Positions 1 through 5,057 of a stretch of DNA of 5,115 nt are shown here, piece by piece. A program made the translations under genes and the position numbers. How positions within the stretch are numbered: the first letter of the stretch is position 1; the number at the start of each line of letters is the position of its first letter. This DNA is from Bacteroidales bacterium UBA1179 (GTDB lineage: Bacteria > Bacteroidota > Bacteroidia > Bacteroidales > Bacteroidaceae). A model generated the notes under the pieces. The model did not search any database. It was not told where the DNA came from and saw only the letters and a list, made by a program, of their open reading frames with translations. The stretch spans positions 5,276 to 10,390 of the forward strand of contig DBYT01000078.1 in the NCBI GenBank assembly GCA_002309915.1. Direction: 5' to 3'.

Positions 1-206
1 CCGCACTGACGCTTGTAGCGTGCGTAAATGTCCGATGCAATGTAACCCAGCGGGTGACCTACGTGCAGGCCTGCGCCTGACGGGTAGGGGAACATGTTGA
101 GTACGTAAAACTTGGGCTTAGCGGGGTTCTCAACTACTTTATAAGTACCCTCTTTGGCCCATTTTTCCTGCCACTTCTTTTCAATTGCTCTGAAATCGTA
201 TTCCAT
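1..206 (-). CDS. leuS: Leucyl-tRNA synthetase, N-terminal fragment (cut by window edge)
   Basis: Cytoplasmic class I aminoacyl-tRNA synthetase that charges tRNA-Leu with leucine using ATP. Only the first 68 codons are present; the full enzyme in this phylum is usually over 900 residues, so the editing domain, KMSKS loop and anticodon-binding part lie beyond the left edge. The visible protein opens MEYDFRAIEKKWQEKW, the standard LeuRS start, followed by FYVLNMFPYPSGAGLHVGHPLGY at about residues 33-55. This holds the class I HIGH signature in its HVGH form (residues 48-51), preceded by the PYPSG segment typical of LeuRS. The ATG at 204-206 is chosen because homologues begin at this position and a promoter element lies about 30 bases upstream. 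The gene is transcribed divergently from the HEAT-like gene at 371. Identification is from the motifs and is secure; nothing looks damaged in the visible part. Confidence 0.96.
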   Translation of the reverse strand, partial: MEYDFRAIEKKWQEKWAKEGTYKVVENPAKPKFYVLNMFPYPSGAGLHVGHPLGYIASDIYARYKRQC

Positions 207-210
207 TATT

Positions 211-234
211 GCGTCGAATATTTCGTTTTGACGC
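211..234 (-). other. Small hairpin in the leuS leader
   Basis: GCGTC at 211-215 is complementary to GACGC at 230-234, with 14 bases between them and a further weak CGAA/TTCG pairing inside. In the predicted leuS mRNA this would fold right after the transcription start and end four bases before the ATG, so it could affect ribosome access. Five base pairs are few and the structure may be chance. Confidence 0.25.
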
Positions 235-235
235 G

Positions 236-243
236 CAAAATTA
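236..243 (-). promoter_or_regulatory. Probable leuS promoter, -7 element TAATTTTG
   Basis: On the minus strand this reads TAATTTTG, an exact match to the Bacteroidota -7 consensus TAnnTTTG. It predicts a transcription start near 228-231 and a leader of about 25 bases before the leuS ATG. No TTTG -33 box lies at the usual 19-21 base spacing. That position is taken by the perfect palindrome 259-274, so the promoter may depend on a bound protein or simply be weak in its -33 part. Confidence 0.55.
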
Positions 244-258
244 CACAATTTCAGGCAA

Positions 259-274
259 AAACACTATAGTGTTT
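259..274. promoter_or_regulatory. 16-bp perfect palindrome, candidate operator at the leuS promoter
   Basis: AAACACTATAGTGTTT is identical to its own reverse complement, centred between 266 and 267. It falls where the -33 region of the leuS promoter should be, as judged from the -7 element at 236-243. A symmetric site here is the usual form of a dimeric regulator operator. It could instead be the end of a dispersed repeat together with the inverted repeat at 285-339. No regulator is identified in the window. Confidence 0.4.
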
Positions 275-284
275 CTCATTCCTG

Positions 285-339
285 CTCACCTTAGGGAGAA
301 AATAGGCCGTACCTGCGTTCTGCTTCCCTAAGGTGCGAG
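285..339. repeat. Inverted repeat with 11-bp perfect arms between divergent genes
   Basis: CACCTTAGGGA at 287-297 is perfectly complementary to TCCCTAAGGTG at 325-335. A further CT/AG pair (285-286 with 338-339) forms if a two-base bulge at 336-337 is allowed. The 27-base loop is fairly GC-rich. No T-run follows on either strand, so it is not a normal intrinsic terminator. It lies between the leuS palindrome and the promoter of the gene at 371. Its right arm occupies the place where the -33 box of that promoter would be. Confidence 0.55.
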
Positions 340-357
340 GGTAAAGAAAAGAATCCT

Positions 358-365
358 TACCTTTG
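358..365 (+). promoter_or_regulatory. -7 promoter element TACCTTTG very close to the 371 start codon
   Basis: TACCTTTG matches TAnnTTTG exactly. Only five bases (366-370) separate it from the ATG at 371, so transcription would start at or within a couple of bases of the start codon. No TTTG is found 19-21 bases upstream. Either the mRNA is essentially leaderless, translation begins further downstream, or the match is fortuitous. Confidence 0.4.
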
Positions 366-370
366 TTTTT

Positions 371-889
371 ATGATTGAGATAAATGATGAAAACATAAGG
401 GCGGTAAAGGGTGAGGCTGATGCGCAGGCCGTTTATCGGGAGGTAAAGCGGACGGGTGATTTTGCGGGCTTTGCGCGCCGTTTCATGCATAGCGATGACG
501 GGCGTGTGGCGCGTAATGCGTTCTGGGTGCTTACCAAGGCATCGGACCAGGAGCTGTCTCAGTTGCAGGGTATGCTTAATGAACTGATAGACCTGGCTCT
601 CAAGACCGGACACTCGGCTGTGCGCAGGCTGTCACTCAATATCATAGAGCGCCTCAAAATGGAGGAGGATGATCTGCGGACAGACTTCCTGGACTTCTGT
701 CTGGAGCATATGGCCGATGCAGACGAACTGCCCGGTATCCAGTCCATCAGCATGAAGCTGGCATACCGCATGTGCAAGTTCTATCCCGAACTACTGGCCG
801 AGTTCAAGGCGACGCTCGAATCCATGGAGCCGGAGTTTTTCAAACCGGCGGTCAACTGCGTACGCAACAAGATAATGAAAAAGGGTTGA
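371..889 (+). CDS. HEAT/ARM-like helical protein of unknown function
   Basis: I do not recognise a named family for this 172-residue protein. It has no signal peptide and no membrane segment and should be cytoplasmic. It appears entirely alpha-helical. About four units of roughly 30-35 residues can be made out, at 31-57, 64-96, 102-136 and 137-170. Each looks like two amphipathic helices with a small-residue/hydrophobic second helix, for example SAVRRLSLNIIERLK (82-96), GIQSISMKLAYRM (122-134) and PAVNCVRNKIMKK (159-171). This resembles HEAT/ARM superhelical scaffolds, which usually bind proteins or nucleic acids; no catalytic motif is visible. The ATG at 371 gives the longest frame, but the promoter match at 358-365 would leave no leader. 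The next in-frame ATG, codon 39 at 485, would remove about the first unit. The gene diverges from leuS and ends in a terminator that overlaps its last codons. Base composition resembles the other housekeeping genes here. Confidence 0.8.
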   Translation: MIEINDENIRAVKGEADAQAVYREVKRTGDFAGFARRFMHSDDGRVARNAFWVLTKASDQELSQLQGMLNELIDLALKTGHSAVRRLSLNIIERLKMEEDDLRTDFLDFCLEHMADADELPGIQSISMKLAYRMCKFYPELLAEFKATLESMEPEFFKPAVNCVRNKIMKKG

Positions 890-912
890 CGGAAAACCGC
901 CAACCCTTTTTT
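878..912. terminator. Bidirectional intrinsic terminator overlapping a stop codon
   Basis: Bases 878-888 (AAAAAGGGTTG) pair with 901-911 (CAACCCTTTTT). After one A-C mismatch (889/900), CGG 890-892 pairs with CCG 897-899 around an AAAA loop. The A-run on the left and T-run on the right give a U-tail in both directions, so one hairpin can end both the plus-strand gene at 371 and the minus-strand gene that stops at 933. The left arm contains the last codons and the TGA (887-889) of the plus-strand gene. Confidence 0.88.
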
Positions 913-932
913 CTATCAGGAAGACTTACGTC

Positions 933-3221
933 TTATTTTTTGTTGAAACGGGCAACTTTGGTATCGCCGGATTCTGATTCCAGAACCAGGAGATAATTGC
1001 CTTGCTCCAGATCATAAATACCTATCCTGTCACCTGCTACACCAAGGCTCTTGACCTGTTTACCGTCAATGGTATAGATGTCGGCCTTACCTTGAATGGC
1101 TTGCGGCAGATAGATATAGTTGTCATCAAAATTGAAGGATGAGTTTATACTGCTCTGTTTTACGTGAGTGGGACCGGAAGATGAACCGCTGAATACGGCT
1201 TTGGCCACAGTCTTGTGACTGGATATGGTAAGATCCAACATTGCTGTTGAATAATCCGTTCCGTCAACATCCCACTTTGTAAATGATCCGCCTCCCACGG
1301 GTACTGCTGACAGACGTACGGTTGCACCTACTACTACAGGATATGAACTTGTAGTCTCCCAGTTCTCCATGGGGAATGCAACGCCTGCACCCTGGGTGGT
1401 AATATGTATAGCACCAAGTTTGAGAGTGCTCCCTTCGGTAATGCCTGTTGTGCCGTGATAATGACCTACTGAGAATTCCTTGGTAGGATCCAGACGGGCC
1501 TTGGCTACACCGTTTTTGACTTCGACATCGTAAGTAAATCCGCCGATTTCACTTATAAGGAGTCCGTTGGTGGTAAGAGGTTGGCCGTTGGATTCAACAT
1601 TGAAGTTAACGTACGGGTCAAGTGTCAGAGTCTCCTCCTTGTCGGCATCTACAGTTACGTCCTTTGAAACATCACAACTTGTAGCTGACAGTTCACCCTG
1701 ACTGCCGGTAAGAACCTGGAACTTGACTTTTCCGTTTTCATCAGTAACCCGAGAGTATCGGCCAAAGTCTATGCGTTCACCTTCTACGACACCCTTATTA
1801 TCACTTACAGTCACGGTAAGTGTTGAGTAATTTACAGGAATTACCTTGTTCTGGTTCAGTTCTATCTCTCCTATTGGGGTACCTCCGTAACTGGTGGAGT
1901 ATGAATAGGTTCCTGCAGGAAGAAGAATTTTTGTATCGTAGTTGAAGTTTTTGTTATCATTGACATAAATCTGACCAGGAGCTACGACATTGGATGTAAA
2001 CTTAAGACTGTAAAGTGTTACGTCCTTGGCATTGTCACCCTCGTTTATTCTTACGTCAATAACACTTACGTCGTTGATAGCCAGTTTATAGTCTCCGGGT
2101 GCGTCTGTAATGATCAGTTTTCCGTTTTCCGGATTAGGATAAGAACCGTACTCATTTCCCTTATACCATCTGTAGTCCTGTTTGTTCAAAAGATCCGGTT
2201 CGTCGCAATTCAGGGTAATGACGACTCTGCTTGTGCTTATGTTTACAGTCTTATCCTCTTCTCCAAGGGTGAAGGTTCCTGTAGTTCCACCTGCCTCGTA
2301 GGTGTATTCACCCGGGAGCAGGAACATAGATACCTGACCTTTTGCGTTGGTAGATTCATTTTGTGAGTTATAAGACTCCGGATCGGCGGTTACAGATATT
2401 CTCTGATTCTCATTTGGTGATGTACCGGTCTTTGAGTCGAAAGTAACTTTATAATAATCAAGCCATACGACAGTGTCGTTGACTATGTCAATTTTATCGG
2501 TGAAAGAGCCTGCGTCGTCCTGTATCCAGTAAGAACCGGGTTTAACCTGTACTCCACTATAAAAATACTGGTAATCATTCTTCTCGCCGTATTCGTAAAG
2601 ACGGAATGAATTGGCTGACTGCGGAAAATCTCCATATCTGCACCTTACATTCAAAGTGACGTTCTGTGAAACTTGTTTGACAACATTCAGGGTATCGTCT
2701 CCAGTCAGTGTAAAACTGCCTTCCTGATTATCGAAATACCATCTGAATGTTCCGTTATTCAGATATATGGAATCCTTGCCTTGAAAATCCATATAGAGGT
2801 TATAATTCTCTCCATTCTCGTCTTCGAGAGTTACACCTTGATATGGCAAGGGTACACCCAGACTGCTTTTAGCGGTGACAATCAGTTTGTTACAGTCAAT
2901 ACTCAGTTCGTTGGGATCGCTTGCCGAAAGGGTAATCTTTCCGATATGTCCCATAGATGATCTGTAAGAAACGGCTTTACCTGCATAAGCATCGTCTATC
3001 TCCAGGATGTATAGCCATTTTTCGTCGTAATTATAAGGCTGTGAGGCCTGATCCAGGATTTCTCCTTTGTAGTAGATAGCGATATAGGGTTGATCGCTCC
3101 ATGTAGAAACAGTATCTCCACCATGAGTGAAGGCAAAGGACACCTGAATGTCTGCCCGGGCAGAATTCGGGATCAGCAACGCTGTCATTATAACAGCCAA
3201 AAACAAAAGAAACCTTTTCAT
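933..3221 (-). CDS. Secreted tandem beta-sandwich repeat protein with T9SS C-terminal sorting domain
   Basis: A 762-residue exported protein, probably displayed on or released from the outer membrane by the type IX secretion system. Residues 1-23 are a classical signal peptide: MKR, a hydrophobic run, then ARA before Asp24. Residues ~81-613 hold about eight degenerate units of 61-76 residues. Each unit carries a G-x-Y/F strand, an acidic loop and then V/T-rich strands; clear copies start near 157 (GTFRWYF), 229 (GSYWIQD), 304 (GEYTYEA), 376 (GDYKLAI), 437 (GTYSYST) and 506. Several have the T-[ND]-x-x-G-[KQ]-V-x-[MF] then L-x-x-G-x-Y pattern of carboxypeptidase-regulatory/Cna-B-like folds. 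Residues ~608-678 match the bacterial repeat domain pattern (V-x-x-G-A-T-V-R-L-S-A-V-P then F-T-K-W-D-V-D-G). After a Ser/Gly linker, residues ~697-762 form a type A T9SS tail (ADIYTIDGKQVKS, then IYDLEQGNYLLVLES and final KVARFNKK). No catalytic motif is seen; adhesion or glycan binding is only a guess. Base composition looks more AT-rich than its neighbours. It has its own promoter (3264-3294) and terminator (878-912). Confidence 0.9.
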   Translation of the reverse strand: MKRFLLFLAVIMTALLIPNSARADIQVSFAFTHGGDTVSTWSDQPYIAIYYKGEILDQASQPYNYDEKWLYILEIDDAYAGKAVSYRSSMGHIGKITLSASDPNELSIDCNKLIVTAKSSLGVPLPYQGVTLEDENGENYNLYMDFQGKDSIYLNNGTFRWYFDNQEGSFTLTGDDTLNVVKQVSQNVTLNVRCRYGDFPQSANSFRLYEYGEKNDYQYFYSGVQVKPGSYWIQDDAGSFTDKIDIVNDTVVWLDYYKVTFDSKTGTSPNENQRISVTADPESYNSQNESTNAKGQVSMFLLPGEYTYEAGGTTGTFTLGEEDKTVNISTSRVVITLNCDEPDLLNKQDYRWYKGNEYGSYPNPENGKLIITDAPGDYKLAINDVSVIDVRINEGDNAKDVTLYSLKFTSNVVAPGQIYVNDNKNFNYDTKILLPAGTYSYSTSYGGTPIGEIELNQNKVIPVNYSTLTVTVSDNKGVVEGERIDFGRYSRVTDENGKVKFQVLTGSQGELSATSCDVSKDVTVDADKEETLTLDPYVNFNVESNGQPLTTNGLLISEIGGFTYDVEVKNGVAKARLDPTKEFSVGHYHGTTGITEGSTLKLGAIHITTQGAGVAFPMENWETTSSYPVVVGATVRLSAVPVGGGSFTKWDVDGTDYSTAMLDLTISSHKTVAKAVFSGSSSGPTHVKQSSINSSFNFDDNYIYLPQAIQGKADIYTIDGKQVKSLGVAGDRIGIYDLEQGNYLLVLESESGDTKVARFNKK

Positions 3222-3263
3222 AATTGTGGAATTATATTGTTAGTAAAAAAGTTAGCCCGATAG

Positions 3264-3294
3264 CAAAGAAATGTAATTAATTTGGGATATCAAA
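3264..3294 (-). promoter_or_regulatory. Probable promoter of the T9SS-tail protein gene
   Basis: On the minus strand a TTTG (3294-3291) is followed after exactly 19 bases by TTTCTTTG (3271-3264). This fits the Bacteroidota -33 TTTG / -7 TAnnTTTG arrangement with one mismatch, T for A at the second position of the -7 box. It predicts a transcription start near 3257-3259 and a leader of about 36 bases before the ATG at 3219-3221. An overlapping alternative -7, TACATTTC at 3275-3268, has poorer spacing. Confidence 0.5.
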
Positions 3295-3334
3295 AAAAAT
3301 GTTAATTATTTTTATGGTGCCGATGCATACTCGT

Positions 3335-3342
3335 TACATTTG
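3335..3342 (+). promoter_or_regulatory. Possible distal -7 element TACATTTG upstream of the PLP-enzyme gene
   Basis: An exact TAnnTTTG match 180 bases before the identical element at 3515-3522. If active, it would start a transcript near 3348 with a leader of about 195 bases before the ATG at 3543, or a small antisense RNA across the minus-strand mini-ORF. No TTTG lies at the proper -33 spacing, so the call is weak. Confidence 0.25.
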
Positions 3343-3371
3343 TGGGATTTTAAATCAGGCTATGGAGGGCC

Positions 3372-3464
3372 TTACAAAATGAGAAAGCATTCCTGGTTCA
3401 TGCCGCCCAGTTCCTTAATTATCTTTACAACGACAGCCGCATAATCAGGTCTGAGATATGCCAT
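3372..3464 (-). CDS. Doubtful 30-codon ORF or gene remnant
   Basis: An ATG at 3464-3462 opens a 30-residue frame ending in TAA at 3374-3372. The peptide starts MAYLRPDYAAVVVKIIKELG and ends in FLIL. It reads like part of an ordinary helical protein, and its codons (AAG, CTG, GGC, CTC, GAA) resemble those of the flanking genes. An in-frame TAG 24 bases before the ATG blocks any longer version. There is no clear ribosome binding site and no good promoter. It could be a microprotein, the decayed end of a lost gene, or chance. It is listed because it is the only coding-like stretch in the 321-base gap. Confidence 0.2.
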   Translation of the reverse strand: MAYLRPDYAAVVVKIIKELGGMNQECFLIL

Positions 3465-3514
3465 GTGGGAGTTTATTTGTTTGCGCTAAGATAAGAGTTG
3501 AAACTGATAATTAT

Positions 3515-3522
3515 TACATTTG
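3515..3522 (+). promoter_or_regulatory. Probable promoter -7 element (TACATTTG) of the PLP-enzyme operon
   Basis: An exact match to TAnnTTTG. It predicts a transcription start near 3528-3530 and a short A-rich leader of about 15 bases before the ATG at 3543, in line with the leader style of this phylum. A TTG at 3498-3500 lies upstream but only 14 bases away, shorter than the usual 19-21. The element also rules against starting translation at the in-frame TTG at 3498. Confidence 0.55.
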
Positions 3523-3542
3523 CATTCACAAAATTCCAAAAC

Positions 3543-4565
3543 ATGCTTCACTTTGATTCTGATTATATGGAGGGCGCGCATCCAACAGTGATGCAGCGAC
3601 TTGTTGAGACCAATCTTGAACAGACTGTAGGCTACGGCGAGGATGAATACACCCGTCGTGCGGCTGACCTTATCCGCGAGGCTTGCGGCTGTCCCGATGC
3701 ACTGGTACGCTTCCTGGTGGGCGGCACCCAGGCCAACGCAACCGTAATTGACGGTCTGCTCCACCAGTATGAAGGTATTATGGCGTCCGATGTAGCCCAC
3801 ATCAACAACTTGGAGGCCGGCGCCGTGGAGTCATCGGGCCACAAAATTCTGATTGTTCCATCACATCAGGGCAAGGTTGCGGCATATGACATTGAGCGTT
3901 ATCTCAACGAGTTCTATGAGAATGAGAACCATCAGCATATGGTTTCACCGGGTGCACTCTACCTCTCATTCCCGACAGAGTGGGGCACACTTTATTCACT
4001 GGGAGAACTTGAGGCTTTAAGCCGCGTATGCCACAAGTACAAGATACCTCTCTATATGGACGGCGCCCGTCTGGGTTACGGTCTGGCTGCATCAAAGGAT
4101 GTTACGCTTAAGGATATAGCACGCCTGTGTGACGTATTTTATATTGGTGGCACCAAGGTCGGTGCAATGTTCGGTGAGGCAGTGGTTACAGCCCATCCGG
4201 AACTGCTTCCCCGTTTCTTTACCTTTGTAAAGCAGCACGGTGCAATGCTGGCCAAGGGTCGTCTGCTGGGCGTCCAGTTCAGCACTCTGTTCACAGACAA
4301 CCTCTATCTTGAGATATCCAAGAATGCGGTTGACAAAGCTTTGCGCCTTAAGAAGGCAATGATTGCCAAAGGATTCTCACCCTATGTTGATTCTCCCACC
4401 AACCAGCAGTTCTTCTGCCTGCCCAAGGCCGAGTTGGATCGCATAAGCAAGTTTGCTTCGTTCGAGATCTGGGCTCCCTGCGGACCGCAGCAGAGCGTAG
4501 TCAGGTTCGTGACCAGTTGGAACACGACCGATGCCGATATCGACGAATTCATATCCAAACTCTAA
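3543..4565 (+). CDS. PLP-dependent threonine aldolase-like enzyme (beta-eliminating lyase family)
   Basis: A 340-residue cytosolic fold-type I PLP enzyme. Relatives cleave L-threonine or L-allo-threonine to glycine and acetaldehyde; the exact substrate here is not proven. Visible landmarks are FDSDYMEGAHP (4-14), ETNLEQTVGYGEDEYT (22-37), the phosphate-binding GGTQAN (60-65), His86 in DVAHINNLEAGA as the likely ring-stacking residue, MDGARLGYG (172-180) with Asp173 for the pyridine nitrogen, and GGTKVG (202-207) with Lys205 as the likely Schiff-base lysine. Arg321 in VVRFVTSWNTTDADID is a plausible carboxylate-binding arginine. The length is normal for the family. Its lysine motif (YIGGTKVGAMFGEAV) and SFPTEWGTLYS segment differ from the E. 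coli LtaE type, so it belongs to a separate subgroup and I give no symbol. The ATG at 3543 is preferred over the upstream TTG at 3498, because it leaves the usual N-terminus and sits downstream of the promoter. Its stop abuts the start of the methyltransferase gene, so the two are probably co-transcribed. Confidence 0.88.
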   Translation: MLHFDSDYMEGAHPTVMQRLVETNLEQTVGYGEDEYTRRAADLIREACGCPDALVRFLVGGTQANATVIDGLLHQYEGIMASDVAHINNLEAGAVESSGHKILIVPSHQGKVAAYDIERYLNEFYENENHQHMVSPGALYLSFPTEWGTLYSLGELEALSRVCHKYKIPLYMDGARLGYGLAASKDVTLKDIARLCDVFYIGGTKVGAMFGEAVVTAHPELLPRFFTFVKQHGAMLAKGRLLGVQFSTLFTDNLYLEISKNAVDKALRLKKAMIAKGFSPYVDSPTNQQFFCLPKAELDRISKFASFEIWAPCGPQQSVVRFVTSWNTTDADIDEFISKL

Positions 4566-5054
4566 ATGAAACAGTTAAGAGAGATATTCGGCTACCTGCT
4601 GGGATTCATCATGTTCATTGTGGGTATCCCCGCCATCATGTGGCTGGCTTCATTCCGCCCGGAGATTACATTTACCTGCAGTTGGAATTGCATCGCGGGC
4701 GTTATCATCGGCCTGGCAGGACTTGTATTGAGCATCTGGACCATCATCTATATGAAAGTTGTGGGCCGTGGCAACCCCATGGATGCCTTTGATCACGAGA
4801 TTGCTCCCCATACCCAGCATCTTATGACCGGAGGTGTCTACCGCATCTGCCGCAACCCCATGCTTCTGGGTACATTCCTATACCTGGCCGGCATTGCACT
4901 GGTGCTTTTGTCCTGGCAATCGGCCGTAGTATGGGTTGTATTCGTCATCATCATGTCCTTCCAGGTTGCATCCGAGGAGAAACGCCTGGAGCGCGATTTC
5001 GGCCAGGAATATCTTGACTACAAGAAGCGCACCGGTCGCTTCACCCCCTGGTAA
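4566..5054 (+). CDS. Membrane methyltransferase, isoprenylcysteine carboxyl methyltransferase (ICMT)/PEMT-like
   Basis: A 162-residue integral inner-membrane protein of the small SAM-dependent methyltransferase superfamily that includes isoprenylcysteine carboxyl methyltransferases and phospholipid N-methyltransferases. Four hydrophobic segments are seen at about 9-30, 42-63, 99-116 and 119-136. The cofactor-binding signature is clear: GGVYRICRNPMLLG (89-102) matches the usual G-x-Y-R-x-x-R-N-P-M-Y-x-G, and the C-terminal EEKRLERDFGQEYLDYKKRT (137-156) followed by GRFTPW matches the E-E-x-x-L-x-x-x-F-G-x-x-Y-x-x-Y then R-F-x-P-W ending. Bacteria do not normally prenylate proteins this way, so the natural substrate, perhaps a lipid or small molecule, is unknown. 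The ATG follows the TAA of the upstream PLP-enzyme gene with no gap, which suggests translational coupling in one operon. It appears full-length and intact. No terminator is evident after it. Confidence 0.88.
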   Translation: MKQLREIFGYLLGFIMFIVGIPAIMWLASFRPEITFTCSWNCIAGVIIGLAGLVLSIWTIIYMKVVGRGNPMDAFDHEIAPHTQHLMTGGVYRICRNPMLLGTFLYLAGIALVLLSWQSAVVWVVFVIIMSFQVASEEKRLERDFGQEYLDYKKRTGRFTPW

Positions 5055-5057
5055 CAG

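Larger units (their letters stand above)
3222..3542. other. Divergent intergenic region, 321 bases
   Basis: This separates the secreted-protein gene (minus) from the PLP-enzyme gene (plus). The part at 3222-3310 is very AT-rich and holds the minus-strand promoter. The middle, about 3355-3470, is less AT-rich and contains only a doubtful 30-codon minus-strand ORF. Two identical 9-mers TTACATTTG, at 3334-3342 and 3514-3522, contain plus-strand -7 elements. I see no strong terminator, tRNA or recognisable riboswitch. Confidence 0.6.

Noticed and set aside
251..613. Minus-strand 120-codon ORF spanning the inverted repeat and antisense to the HEAT-like gene
   Set aside because: About two thirds of it is antisense to a better-supported gene and the rest runs through the inverted repeat, palindrome and leuS promoter region. 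The protein shows no family features. Part of its sequence might be a translated dispersed repeat rather than a gene.
921..934. Small AAGAC/GTCTT hairpin beside the stop of the secreted-protein gene
   Set aside because: Only five base pairs and no T-run; the strong hairpin at 878-912 is enough to explain termination.
772..996. Plus-strand 74-codon ORF across the terminator
   Set aside because: It overlaps the HEAT-like gene in another frame, passes through the terminator hairpin and runs antisense into the secreted-protein gene; a shadow frame.
2673..2960. Plus-strand 95-codon ORF inside the secreted-protein gene
   Set aside because: Antisense to the well-supported repeat domain; no promoter, no leader features and no recognisable domain.
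3379..3444. Plus-strand 21-codon ORF (MRKHSWF...)
   Set aside because: Very short, no family resemblance, and antisense to the slightly more convincing minus-strand 30-codon ORF.
3498..3542. Longer start (TTG at 3498) for the PLP-enzyme gene
   Set aside because: It adds 15 residues not expected for the family, uses a rare start codon, and lies upstream of the promoter element at 3515-3522.
3486..3800. Minus-strand ORF (104 codons) over the start of the PLP-enzyme gene
   Set aside because: Antisense shadow of conserved PLP-enzyme sequence, including the region encoding the GGTQAN motif.
4517..4792. Plus-strand 91-codon ORF overlapping the PLP-enzyme end and the methyltransferase start
   Set aside because: An out-of-frame His/Tyr/Pro-rich translation of two well-supported genes.
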